Source: Paracyclopina nana (taxonomy: Eukaryota > Arthropoda > Copepoda > Cyclopoida > Cyclopettidae). From it: DNA of 64,000 bases. Positions 35,899 to 48,158 of the stretch are shown here, in pieces. Where the stretch lies: assembly GCA_019096065.1 (NCBI GenBank), contig JAGUCH010000002.1:3112501-3176500 (forward strand), in the 5' to 3' direction. The notes below the pieces were generated by a model. It was given only the letters and a program-made list of their open reading frames with translations, was not told the origin of the DNA and made no database searches. The position numbers and the translations under genes were made by a program. Position 1 is the stretch's first letter. Every line of letters starts with the position of its first letter.

Positions 35899-37034
35899 TT
35901 AATACCTCCTCGAGTACCTGAACGGCACATAAGAAGGTACAAATCTTCTTACAGGGTACCTTAAAACAAGTAATAGCATTAATTGATGACATTCATTTCT
36001 CCTCAGACTTTTTCAACGACCAAAGGGCAAAAATCACGTAAATCTAGCTAGCTGGCATTTGAACGTAAATTCACACACAGAGAAACATAAAGTAACCAAT
36101 TATACCAAGAATAAAGTAACGAGGCCTTGATACTCATGCATTTATGCAGACCTTGCACGTGAAGAATAGCAGGGAATACAGCAAAATACATGCGCACTCA
36201 TGTTCAAATTGCACAGGAATTCGCGCTTACCGAAAGTATTCATACCGATAGTTGGCATAAGGATTGAAATAGTTAAAATCGTCAAAATACCTTCGACCAG
36301 CGTAGTTATACGTCGAAGCAGTTCCTGTAAAGAAATGCCATATAGTAATACAGTTCGTACTTAGCTATTACAGCTTATATACCTCTAGATGACTGGGGAT
36401 ATCTTGGAGAATAATAGAAGCCTGTGGCATTCCATGGAGTAGTTGAAGAGTAGGACACTGTGGTTGTCTTCCTTGGAGATGGGGGTGGCAGTTGATCAAC
36501 TTTTTTGGTCTCAACCCTATTATTATCGATTTTTTTAGTTCATCAAATAAATTCATGTTTGGACTAACCTCATTGATGGCAAGGTTCTAATTGGCAGTGG
36601 AGATGGCTCTCTCATAGGCGTCCAAGATCTGTCTCGTAATGCCATTGGCATAAAAGAGAGTGAAGTACACGCTGGGTTCACATAATAAGGGTCCAGAACT
36701 CGTTGCTCAGAAAAAGCTCTTGAGCTCCTTACCATGTAATCAACGCAATCAGATAGCTTCCTAAAGTGAAAGCATTTTCCTAATTTTTCAATGCATACAA
36801 AAGCCATAATTACTCGTGCTTGGTAGAAGTGTCCACCTCCAAGTTATTGCTCAGTGGATAATCGTATCCATAAATGGTTGAAATGGGAACTGCCCCAAAA
36901 GGAGTGCGAGCACGAGACATCTAAATAAAATAGTTTTTAATGGGTATCAAAATTATTAGTAATGATCTTACCCTATCAGCAACTGATGAAGGATAGCAAC
37001 TCGTTGCACGTCTTCTATCTCCGCTTCCACTCAT
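35899..37034 (-). CDS. Tyr/Arg/Pro-rich protein, unknown
   Basis: Six exons in transcript order: 37034-36972, 36920-36814, 36760-36569, 36516-36383, 36324-36231, 35959-35899; 216 aa with every phase matching, which is the main support for a real gene. No signal peptide or membrane helix. The N-terminal part has short Arg/Ser motifs (GDRRRATSCYPSSVADRMSR), the middle is Pro/Ser/Thr-rich (DQLPPPSPRKTTT) and the C-terminal 50 residues are dominated by Tyr, Arg, Phe and Asn (NYFNPYANYRYEYFRYPVRR). Composition recalls arthropod muscle thick-filament or cuticle-associated accessory proteins, but I cannot name a family. TTTATT (AATAAA on this strand) lies at 35770-35775. Confidence 0.68.
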
Positions 37035-38545
37035 CTCTGTATCGCTGTATCTTACGCGTACGTAGTAAATGTATTTCAGTGCTGCAGCCGCCGCAAGTCA
37101 CAAAGTATTTTTAAGTTTGCAGGCTTGAGTGATTAACTGAGCTGCACACTAGATGAAGCTGAAAAAAGAAATGACATGTTTTGATAGCTTGTCCATTTGC
37201 TGTATTTTCTCATGCTTCTTTTAAAGAGTTGCTTATGAGAGTTTTATGAGGGTAATGTGTAAGCTACTGTGCTATAGTGAAAAAGAAACAAGTTGCTACA
37301 TACCTTGACTTTTGGGAGCTAGGAAGAAATTGGCCCAATCTGATGATATTTTCTGGCTTGAACTTTTGCTAAGAAGAATGCAACAGCTTTCTCTCCTCAA
37401 AATTCTTCCCTCAATTTTTAGGCCTGAAAATTAAGGAAACAACTTTGGTTATTCAAAAGAAATTTATGCCTAACACGTGCATCTTAATGAGCACGGCAAT
37501 TTGTGCTAGATAAAACACACTTTTTCGCTGCAATTTTCATAGTCACACCGTCATACTTTCTAGAATAGTCTTTTTTGAAAAGGTGAGAGACACACGCACA
37601 TGAGTTGCACTATTAGCACTATATCGTCTTACCTCACGGTTATGCCCAAAGTGCAATTGAGGATATATCTTTACAAAAGGAAGTGTGCTCAGGAATTGTT
37701 TCTTTTCATGGCCAATTTTCGGCAACTACTAACAATAGAAAGTCGATGCAGTGTTTTTTCCCAAGCTGCGCTAAAGGAAACAACAACCGCTTGAAAAGTA
37801 GTCGTCAAATGAAGACGAAAAAAGTGCAGCATGCTCTCGCATTATATTGTGTCAATGCTTCAAAGTTTGAAGATGCCCCACCTGATTTAAACGGTGGCCG
37901 CCTTGGAAATATTTCTTCCGTGTCGAAAGCATAATTATTTATGCTTCTGTTCTTGCTACAAGCTACAAATGAAGTTGCTCTTTAAATCAGCAAAATATTT
38001 GGAAAAGCTGACACTTGAGACAAAGTATGTGAAAGTCTTTATTTTTATGCAAAAATATAATGAAGAGCGCAAAGCAAATTATTATGTAAAAAAACTGCTG
38101 ATTGTTTTAAGTCAGCTGTTGCGTTTAGAAGTCACTGGTGCGCCCACGTGGTACTGGCACGACTTGTTGGCTGCTGCAGTGTGGTGCATAGCCATGCAGT
38201 CACGTGACCACCTTGACACAAGGGTAACAGAAAATAAATCTTAATAGCTGCTTTTTCAGCAAGCTGTTGTCTTTCAAGAGATCTAGAGTGACACAGATGT
38301 ATTAGATATAGCTGAAGGACATCATTTAGGCGAACAGAGACAAAGTAGCTAATGCTAATAAATTGCAAGTGAACATTTTGCTGATCTAACAGCATTAAAT
38401 GAAATTTGGCCGCAAGTGTAAGCTTTCTAGTTTCAAAACTGCTTTCTCTTTGACGAATTTTTCCGGCCTTGAAAAAAGTCACAGGAGTATTTTTAATGAG
38501 GTGGGTTGCATATGCAGCTTCGAGTTAAGCCAAGAAATATTTTTA
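37035..38545. other. Intergenic region, no gene recognised
   Basis: About 1.5 kb between the Tyr/Arg-rich gene and the serpin 3' end. Some open frames of 80-116 codons occur on both strands but show no domain, splice or compositional support. Confidence 0.45.
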
Positions 38546-40079
38546 TTACTGCAAATCTGTAGGGTTTTTGATGGCTCCAGCAAACATGATCATTCTCGTT
38601 GGCTTCTCCACAATGAAGAATAAGAATGACCTGTCTAACGTTACCAGTAAATCTGGTACAAATGCTGAATATGGGACAACTGAGATACTCGTGGCTGCAC
38701 TGGCTTCAACTCCATTTGTGTTCACATCAACCACAGCCTGTAAAAACGACATATTTTTTTCTCTAAAAAAAATTAAATATAAAGAAGGCTACCATATGGT
38801 TGACATCCTGCACTGTCAATGAGCTGTTGGCCATTCTCGAGAAATCTACATCTTTTGAGAATATGTGGTCCAAACCATTGATCTAGATTAAAAAAAACCA
38901 CAAATATTCATAGATAAAATTACATTTCTAGGAATGACTCACTTTTGACAAAACATCTTTGAGATTGGTGCGTTTTTCCAGGTTGAAGTTTGGTAATTGT
39001 AGGCTTAGGGAGACATTTTTCAATGAATCCGGATTCATGATGGATGGCATCAGCGCTGCCAAATCCTCTTGCACAAAACTCTCAATACCTGGCCAAAAAT
39101 AAATTGATTGAAAAATACATCGCAGTATGAAGTCACTTTTTCACCTTTGCTCTTAGGCGGCTTGATGAAAATCATGGCAAAATCCTGGTCTTGGAATGGC
39201 AACCTCACTACAGCTCCTTCCTCTGAAAGAGCTTGGTGTCCTGCTCCATTAAAGCTTCCAAACATGAAACTAGCTGAAATCTCATCAGAATTGTCCAAGT
39301 AAAATGGTGCCTCAATCAAATCTGAGCCAAACTTCTCTGACCAATCTGACTTGAAATGCAAGACATTCACGAGCACAAGCTTGGTGTAAGCTGTGATACT
39401 TCCTGGAAAATTGAATTTTCTTTTGAATTTTAATGTAACTTTTCCCATATCTTAGGTTTACCAGGACTGAGAAATTGCTTCAGTTGCCCCTTGGACTTCC
39501 TACTCACTTTAACATTGATGCTTTTTAAGGCAACTTCCTGCTTTTCCTCGAAATTTTGCCTGTAGGGCTGAGCTTTGAAAAGCGTCTTGATTCTGTTGCC
39601 ATAGCTGGGTTTGATTTCTGCCTAAATAATTGCCTCACAATAATGAAATTCAATTAAGCTTGGCATTTTTATCAGAGCTCACTTGTACAGCAACCACAAT
39701 CATGTTCAAGTCTGACTTTGAAGAGCTGTTGGTCTCAGAGATTTCCTAAAAAAATAGAAATTGATTAGAGTAAGTAAATTCAAACTGAAATTTTTTGCAC
39801 CTGGAATTCTTTGATAACTCGATTGTAGTTTTGAGACCAGTTCAGAGTCTGGTCGACAACTTGTCTGGATGAATCACCCATGCCTTCGTACAACATGGCC
39901 AAACCAGTTAAAACACTGGAAGGGGAGACAACAAAGTTGCCCTGTTTTTGCGCCAAATTGCGCACTAGGCTCAATGTCAAGTCTCCATTGGATTTAGCCA
40001 CCAGAAAATCAGAGCTTGATGCCAATTTTAAAGCAACACTGAAAAATGTGCACAACCACAACAAAGAATGTCCTGCCAT
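38546..40079 (-). CDS. Secreted inhibitory-type serpin, predicted P1 Tyr
   Basis: Seven exons in transcript order: 40079-39801, 39715-39683, 39621-39462, 39402-39145, 39088-38943, 38882-38793, 38737-38546; 385 aa, the usual serpin length. Signal peptide LLWLCTFFSVALKLASS. Conserved serpin blocks: NFVVSPSSVLTGLAML, AYTKLVLVNVLHFKSDW, LTVQDVNHM. The reactive loop hinge GVEASAAT is of inhibitory type; aligning it with alpha-1-antitrypsin puts P1-P1' at Tyr-Ser (VVPY-SAF), so a chymotrypsin-like target is predicted. Exon 2 is only 33 nt: the more obvious acceptor 31 nt upstream would break the frame, whereas CCAAAG|TCAG restores it. AATAAA on this strand overlaps the stop codon. Confidence 0.88.
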
Positions 40080-40911
40080 GGTGGATCACTTGATATTACT
40101 GCAGTTAAAATCTACCTGCAGATACGAGACGGGAATCCCACAAATCTCGTTTTACTACAAATAACTGACGCTTTGTTGCTCATTGGCTGAACAACGCGCA
40201 GCTTCAAGACTTTTTATGACTACTGAGAATATATGTACCCGACCGCAAATAAAATATTTTTTTATGCTGAGTGGAATTAATTTAGCAATTTAGAAATTCT
40301 GGCTTAAGCTCCACCCACTGCCGTTACTCGATTAATGCATAAATTTTTTGAGCGCCCGTTGCCATAAATAACTTATTAAATGAACCTGTTTGGCCACTCA
40401 CCGTTACTTTAAAATAATTACCAAAGGAAGTGAGGGCATTTCAATCGCCTTTTTCTGCAGCCTTTTTGCCATTTGAACAGAAGAATCCCTTTTAGATTCT
40501 ACAAAAGGAGCCATTTTTAGATGCATTTTTCTCTAGGGTTGACATAGAATTCTTACCCTTTTTACTATTGTTAACTTTCCGCATGAATAATTTGGCTCAA
40601 CCTTTTTTGATTTCTTGTTAAGAGTAGAGCATGTTGACCGATGTTTAGCAGGTGATTAATTTTTCAAGTGGAAAAGTACTACCACTTTTAGTGAAAAAAG
40701 GCATTACATTGTGACCCCTTGCCACAGTACATTTCTGTGAATCTACGGCGTAATTCCGGGGCATTTTAAATGTATTTTTAGCTTTATAGTTGAATACATG
40801 TAAAATAAGTTTTAGCATTCGTATTGGTAAAAGTACACAAGTTCTACATCGAGGTCTGATTTGACAAATAGTGCGAGAAGTTTTAGCTTTAAGTATGCAT
40901 GTCGGTAAACA
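40080..40911. other. Intergenic region
   Basis: About 830 bp between the serpin start and the ENaC-type stop; probably serpin promoter plus channel 3' UTR. No gene or repeat seen. Confidence 0.5.
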
Positions 40912-43641
40912 CTAGGTTTGCTGTTGTTCCATGGCAACTTTGCTTCTTCTGAAAAGCCACCGACAAGAGAAAAAGTAGATGATTTCGATCAAAGTCACCA
41001 GGCTGAATCCCGTACAAAGTCCCAAAGTTCCACCAATGTTGCCTGGAAAAAACCATCTCTAGTTGTATTTGCGTGCTTCAATTTCACAGTTCCAGTTGAA
41101 ACCAGATTTTGAATAGCTTTGACACAATAAAAAAAGACATGCGTAGTTCAGTAAAAAAGAGGATCACTGCACATGAATTGTATCCATTCTGTACTAAGTA
41201 GTGGTTTCGTGTGTTGAAAGCATGCTCAAAAAAGTGTATCTTACCAACAATATCTTCAATCGAATACAGCTGGTCTCGTTTGTATTTGATGACTGAGGAG
41301 TGCTTGAAGAAAACGCGGAGGACAGATTCACCAAAGTTTGTCACTGATAATGGGACGGATGACAAGGAGCCTTCATATGTCAATTGTTCGCATGCTGGAG
41401 GACAATTGTCCACGCCACTTCCATGGATGACATCTATTTAGAGTATGTGAGATTAACCGGTTCAAACTGGTAAAAGGAATACTCACTGTTTACAGCTATG
41501 CTAGTAACGCACTTCATTCCAGTGGCATTGCAGGCCGGAGCCTGACCTTGAATACAGAAAATACATTTTATTCCGCTCACCTGGATATTTGTCCAGATGC
41601 TCAGAAGTTGAAATACCTGGTAAGTAGAAAGGCCTGCAATGACACATGCTTTGGTAGATGTCCACGTGTTGCTCCAACAGGCAATTTGTGCGGCTGTAAG
41701 CCTTGTAGTATTTCAGTATCCGCTCATCTTGGAAGTTACACTTGCGAGTCTGATTTGGATACGTACGCGTGCGATGTGCCCTAAAATACATAATACATCC
41801 GCGAATACGCCTTATTTCTAACCACTGCCTTACGTCTCAACCAGAGTAGCTTTGACTGATAGAAAATTTTCCGAATCTGGTCCGACTGCCATGCCTTTAG
41901 TGTTCACTTCAGGAAAGGCTTTGGGGTCATGTACATAGACCTATGAGAATACATTTGAATGCCTGTATTTAGAGATGACAGCCAATTGGTTACTCTGCTT
42001 CCATGAAACGACCTTGTGGCCATCCAAGCACATGGTAGAGGATTAATCACCACAACTAAGCCTCGATCACTGCCAGAGCCAGAGGCCTTTCGAATTTCAA
42101 GCTCAGTTTTCTTGACGGCTGTATCCGCGGTCTCCCCATTGAATTTCAGCTCCTTGCACACGGGCTCCCATGCATTTGTATTTAACGGTGTGCTTGGACA
42201 CAAATTGGCTATGGCATGCACATAATCGTAGTCACTGCCCAAATCCTCCCCGTCATAATCACCAATGATCTCGCTATTCTCATTTGCAGATCTGGAAGAT
42301 ACTCTAAGTTGCGCTAGCACTACTGATCCTTGCAAGGATTCTGTTTTTTCCAATTACCCAACGGCAGCCAAATTGAATTTGGTGGGGACCGAATTAAATG
42401 AGCAGCAAAAGCCATTGTCAGTGCCTTTCACTCGAAATAAACTAGTGCAGGGAATCTCTTCTCCGTTCCACCTACATTTGCTTAGGTAATCTTTGCAAAT
42501 CGGCGAAGCCTACAAAATACGTATCAAATGCACCATTGAACTCCAGAGCCTTTTTATTAAAGTACCTTTCTTAATAGACTGATGATAACGGTGGAGTTAA
42601 GTCCTAACGAGTTTTCCAGCTTGTCGTAGTCCAAGGTTGATGCTTTTTCAAAAATGCCAAAATAAGGGGGCAAAGCTTTCTCCAAAATCACCGTCAAATT
42701 GTCCGTTTTTGCCACTTTTCCTGGTACCCTGATAAAAATATTTTTGATGTCAATTAATAAGTAATTACGTGAATTGTGTGAAGTTACCCAAGCCTGCAAA
42801 GCTCAGAAACGAGTTTGCCAACAATGACCTTATTGACCGGGCAAATGGTAATGGCTGGGAAATCTATATTGGTCAGGGGGTAATGGGTATCTTCGATGCT
42901 CATGGTGATGGGATTGGTTTGCCATATCAGCACCACATTTGAGGTTAGATAGATTCCCAAAACAATCGAAAATGCAACCACGAGCGTCCAGCAGATCCTG
43001 GATGCATTTGAATTATTTTAAAAGAGTTTGATTTATTTTATGGCATATTTCATTTCAATTTACCACCATGTACCACTACGTAGAATGCTGTTAAATACGC
43101 TTTGTATGATGCAATAACCCTTGAGGGTAACGATAAATCAGAAAGCCTTGAACGTAATAAGGCATTGCGTGAAATTAATGGCGCATTTTTAATTCAGAGC
43201 ATATTTTCTGCTCTTTCATTAAAACAGTCTCCTGGCAAATAGAATGGCCGTACAATGGAATACATCTGGCCTAGAATTTGAATCTCTCAAATCGCTCCAA
43301 AATACTTAGCCACGCATAGCTAATAAACTAAAACTGATATTAGAACACTGCACTAAAGTGTAAGATATATTTGTGAAGAAATTCCGACTAATTCGGAAAA
43401 TATCCTTTTAAAATCATCATTTTTCAACTCAAATCGAAAATACTACCAAATAGGTACATTTGAGTGTTTCCATTCAAAAGATAAAAATAGCTTACCGTTC
43501 CACCGGATGCGTTCCCCTTCTTGTGATGTATTTTGGCCCATGTAATGTGGACTCTTGGTTGTATTCCCTCAACAGGTTGCAGCACTGCCATCCTGATTTT
43601 TCTTCAGTGCCACCAGTGTCTCCATTTTCGCCTTGACCCAT
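40912..43641 (-). CDS. DEG/ENaC sodium channel, pickpocket-like
   Basis: Ten exons in transcript order: 43641-43496, 42997-42788, 42728-42566, 42509-42358, 42291-41994, 41940-41834, 41780-41617, 41546-41487, 41433-41245, 41042-40912; 539 aa, phases consistent. Short cytosolic N-terminus ending LHGPKYITRRG, TM1 (LVVAFSIVLGIYLTSNVVLIW), a large Cys-rich loop with IDFPAITICPVNKV, GFCCSFNSVP, VYVHDPKAFPE, RKCNFQDE, CHCRPFYLPG and CPPACEQLTYEG, then TM2 with the GxS selectivity filter (TGFSLVTLIEIIYF). An upstream exon-like stretch (about 43660-43730) seems to be 5' UTR, because the first good Met is MGQGENGD. Family members are trimeric amiloride-sensitive channels for mechanosensation, nociception or salt and pheromone taste; the modality is unknown. 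Confidence 0.9.
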
Positions 43642-44383
43642 GTCAATGATCTTGCTGGTTTGCTGCTTAGGAGGTGGACTCCAAGCCTGTGTATTGAGCA
43701 CATGGAATACGCACTGAAAAAATTAAAGTTTAAACCTACTAGTGACAAATTGGATGAGTTAATGATTGCGGGCGGCATTCTCGAATTGGACTGATTTCTC
43801 CTTCTAATTTTAGTGAACATCTTTCTCTCTCTGCTCAAAAGGAAAGACTGGGATTTACTCCGTTGTAGCATTGTTGCTCTCCAGCTCTTTCACCTATACC
43901 ATGCATGTAGCAGTATTAGAACCAGGCATGAAATTTTAAAAAGCTTACAGGCACAAAATGTAGTGCTAATTGCAATTGCGTGAGAGTATCACAATACTAT
44001 GGTAAATGTAAGCTTCTACTACATCACATCAAGTTGATGTCCGTCTAAATTTGATTGATGATTGGAGGCTGGTTCATTTTCTGTATTTTTTTCTCAGCTA
44101 AAACATCACGTTTCCATGCTTTGAAGCTACTTCGTGGCAGCGGTCCAATTGCCACCATGATACCAAGAAAATGTATTTTTGTGTGCCACATAAGGCAAAG
44201 CGTAAATTCGAGTGAAAACCTATAATGACACAATCTCAAAAAGCCTCTTCTCACCTCCACTAATTCGATAGACTATTATAACAACCGGCAGTACACTTAG
44301 AGTTGGAAAATTCTGGTTATGCATTAAATAACCTTTTTACCTAATTTTGCTCCCCAAAAAGTACACAAATTACCACCTTTATG
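43642..44383. other. Upstream region of the ENaC-like gene
   Basis: About 740 bp. A minus-strand frame at 44045-44260 has no supporting feature. No other gene seen. Confidence 0.45.
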
Positions 44384-44808
44384 TCCCGTTCATGTGCCCC
44401 AAAATTCCTTACTGTTATGCACACCGAACGCTTTACGGAAAGGAGAAAAATTGTCTTATGACAAACACAAAAGTAAACTTCTACTGATGCTAACACTTTG
44501 GAAAGAAACGGGTCAATTTTTAGACAATTGAGAAGTAAACACTCAAAAGTTTATTTCAATTTCTGGTTACTTCTGAATCAAATTGTTTCACTCAAATTCA
44601 TTTGAACCAGCTAAATAATTGCAGAGTTATTACAAATAAGATACAGCTGAAATAATCAAAACATTTCGGAATTTTGCCCTAAATTTGTTAACTCGATTCC
44701 TAGTTCAACTAGTTGAGAAGCCATTCTTAAGTGGTTTGATAGCTAAACTCTTTTGCCTTATAAGACAATTTTTAACTTTCCGGAAAGCAACTTTGCACAT
44801 GAACGGGA
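44384..44808. mobile_element. MITE, family TCCCGTTCAT, copy 2
   Basis: 425 bp; ends TCCCGTTCATGTGC and complement, right flank TA, left flank TG. It is colinear with copy 1 at 20688-21121 over its whole length (shared blocks such as AAAAATTGTCTTATGACAAA). It ends 58 bp before the stop of the neighbouring GPCR, so it may supply part of that 3' UTR or its terminator region. Confidence 0.78.
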
Positions 44809-44866
44809 TATTAGCGTTACAAAGTGCTTGTATGCTTTAAATCCTAACCCGCCAATTAAACTTGTC

Positions 44867-47800
44867 TCACTTGAGTAATCCTACGTAGAAATTATATTTT
44901 AAACATTTCCAAGTTTTGGCCGCAAAATTATCTTTTTCCAGGCGTCTTAACGTCTTTATTTTAAATCTGGAGGAGCAAGCCGGAAATTGTACTTTTAATG
45001 AATAATAAAGAATAACACCTTGATGCGACAAGCACAAGTCGACTGCAGAATACGGCTCGATTAAAAAAGTCATTAGCAAACTAAAGCCATTTATTAAACG
45101 CAACAGTAAATGTTCTACAAAATGGAGTAGATCAGAAAGTTCACGGCCGAATTAAATACAATCAAGGTGTGCGAAATGTCATTGATGATTAGCAACCAAT
45201 TTGGCCATTCGTTATTTTCCTGCAAAATAATCATAGTACGTTGAGTCTTGAGAGTGGGCAAATACTTTTTTCTGCTTTTTTACCGTCGAGGAAAACTCCA
45301 GAGCTTCGTACATTGTTGGTATAAGCTTCCAGACGTGGCAAAAAATAAACATCCACACAATGGCCAAAGAAATGCGGGTTAACCGGTTTTCAGTCTTGTG
45401 CAAGTTTTGGGGTGATAGCATTTGCATGCGAGGGCTCGATGCAGAATTCCTTCTTTTTGTCTGCCAAAATTGGCAAAGCTTGTTGTTATGAGCTATAACA
45501 GAAGAGTGAGAGGTTACGTGACATTGAGCGCAAATTGTTCCGCTAAAACATTAGAATTAATTGGCGCCAAACAGCTGCAGTTGCTGATAGAAATTATTCA
45601 TCAAAGCTTGGCTACATTCATTGTACTTTAAAAGCTCGATGGCTTTCAAAAAGGAAAAGAGAATTTGAAAGCAGGAAAGTTATGCAGCCATATATGCAAA
45701 ACTAGCAATTTTTGCCTTCAGTGAAATATTGGGAATTCTTCAGAGAAGAGATTTGCCCCTCTGAATAATATATGAGATATCCTCCTTACTCTTCCATTTT
45801 TGAGCCTGTGATGGTGATGATTCTGCTGCTTGTAGAACAGCTCTTCCAGATTCTTCAATGGAAGTCAAGTCAGTATTGCTTAGAGGCCTTCCCATCTGAC
45901 CTCGGTCACCAGAGTAAAACTGACCTGTAAGCAAAAAATACAGCCCTTAGGTATCAACATGGGCCATTTATCCTCATTTGAGGCAGGAAAAAAATCGTGA
46001 AAAACTGCAACAAAAACCAAACGGAAAGTTCCTAGCTAGATTAGCAATTTTTATCTTCAGTAGCCTGCTTTCCTTAATAATTTATTTTATCAAGGAAATA
46101 ATTTGTACCTTGGAAATCGGGGTTGACCATTAAATGACTCTGCTCTTTATTGTTGGATTCTTGGTTGGGTTTTTCCTCATGGTTCAAGGCCATTGAAACG
46201 GATTGAGACCTAAATAATTTGATATCAAACGTATTGTAAATTAAAATATTGTGCCCATAAAAACATGCCTTGAAGGCCTGATGTGAGATGTTAGGCCTAT
46301 TGTATTTCCATCTTCCTTTTGAAGTTTCTTCATCTTTGACAGAGCTAGAAAGAGAATTTTGGTATAAGCTATGTGTGAGTAAATTCAATTGAGACCGAGG
46401 AAAAACAAAAGGTAAGCCAACAAAAATGCAATTTGTCACTTTTAAAGTGAGAGTTGAAACGTTCCTTATGTCACTCAGCTTGAGAAGAAGCGCCCACATA
46501 TTTTGAGACTAATTTGACTAATGTGGGCTTTCATATTTATAGCATACAATTTGAGAATACAGAAGAAAAGCAATCTAGAATGGAAGTAAGCTGCTTAAAA
46601 ACACACATTACAACTTTGAGCATCAAATCAAAAATTGTATCAGTCTGGCCTGATGGCATTGCTCTCCAAGCTGATTTCGAAAGATTACAAAGCATGTGTC
46701 ATTGGAGCTTACCCATGACAGTGGACAAGTTGAGGTAGAATAGCAGGATGACAGGCATGGCTGTAGAAAACATGGTATTAAGAATACTGGAGTAAACAAA
46801 CTGGTAAGTCTTGTTTTCGCCCAGCCACGTGGCTTCCAATTGAATCACGCTAACTTTCTTCTCAGTTGAATACACCATTTGATGTGAGGCCAGCTCCCTA
46901 CAGAGAACAAATGATATTACAGAGTAATGTGCCATGAATGCAAGCCAGCAGCTAAATAATGGAATAAACATACTCATAGTCCAATCTGGAGCAGGCATCA
47001 AACACTGGATTCTTCAGTATGTCACCAAAAGCTGTCAAGTTGAGCATTTCTGATTGGTGATGAAGCATTTTCAGCTCTTGGGTGAAATTGGCACAATCCA
47101 AGACAATGTGAAAGGACTGCAATATGTTTGCAATGTTAGGCTTGGAAATATTGGCATTTTGTTGCCATGAACATACCTTGGCTTCCTCAGTTGATCTCAT
47201 TTCAAAGAACCGTGGAAAGTAGAAAAGTACTGGGAAAATGGTGACAAATGCTATCATGAGCTTGAATGTTCTCTCAGACAGCCAAGCATTGTATCTAGAA
47301 GACAGAATCAAAGTAAGCATACTGCAACATAAAGTAAATTAGTAAAAAGAGGCCTTGAAGTTAACAAGATAACCTGGGTGCAAATAGATTGCCTTGCCTT
47401 CATTAAAAAGAGTTGGTTAACCATGCCTACATCCAATTACTCTCCATAGATGTATGTGTACAATGTAATTAAAGGCCTACCTGAGCTGACATAGATGGCA
47501 AATTCTGATGTATCTTTCAAAGCTCATCAGGGTTGTGCAATACACTGAAGCCATCACAGATATTTGAGTCAAAGGCAAAATGAAGGGCAAGCACCTAAAA
47601 ATGAAGTTGTTAGAGACAGTTTCACTCTGCTACATGTGCAATTGACATCTAATTCGTTGAGCTACAAAGGAAGTTGATGGGTGAGAAACTTTAGCAATTT
47701 CTGTATTAGGAAGAAAGCCATTAAAATTGCAATTGAAAATTCTTCCCTACATTCTTTCAGCAGTTATTCTTTTTTTACCTGGGGTAAATTACCAAGGTGA

Positions 47801-48158
47801 AATAGTCCCATGGGATGCCAGGTAATGCATACAGGAATGAGCAGCCGAGAATGACAACAATGTCAAACAAGGACAGCAGCTGAAACGAAGATGCTAAATA
47901 CATATTTGAAAAATTGCGCGCTAGCTTCTACGGAAGTCTTTATAGTGTGTGCTTCAAAATCTTATCTGGACATTTCACTTTTTGCAGGCGCACTCAGTGG
48001 GACAACACCTGATGATTAGGTACCTTCAGTAGGTTGTGAAACATGGAGGATCTTCTTTTGCATGTCAGAATGACAAAACAAGCAACATTCGAGACAACCC
48101 CAATGGAAGCCAAGCCAAGGATGGTTAGGCACAGCCACAAAGGACTTGATGACATCAT
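44867..48158 (-). CDS. Rhodopsin-like peptide GPCR, FMRFamide-receptor-like
   Basis: Twelve exons in transcript order: 48158-48024, 47879-47779, 47594-47481, 47294-47177, 47116-46974, 46897-46713, 46344-46269, 46209-46109, 45924-45790, 45492-45284, 45219-45119, 44966-44867; 505 aa with all phases matching. TM1 IGVVSNVACFVILTCKRR, TM2-3 to MASVYCTTLMSFERYIRIC (ERY), TM4 plus PRFFEMR, TM5 NTMFSTAMPVILLFYLNL, a long third intracellular loop over four exons, TM6 LTRISLAIVWMFIFCH, TM7 FNSAVNFLIYSIL, short basic tail. PRFFEMR and the TM6 pattern resemble arthropod FMRFamide/myosuppressin-type receptors. The start sits at an acceptor-like site, so a longer N-terminus is possible. Exon 7 appears to use a GC donor. 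The 47117-47176 intron is also open in frame. Confidence 0.82.

Noticed and set aside
44045-44260. Minus-strand 71-codon frame upstream of the ENaC-like gene
   Set aside because: Phase and sequence do not fit the channel's N-terminus, which is already explained by MGQGENGD; no family resemblance.
45740-45789. Stop codon at the end of the ninth GPCR exon as the gene's true end
   Set aside because: That would leave out TM6 and TM7, which are found downstream in matching phase through the donor A|GTAAGG at 45789; premature stop only if the intron is retained.
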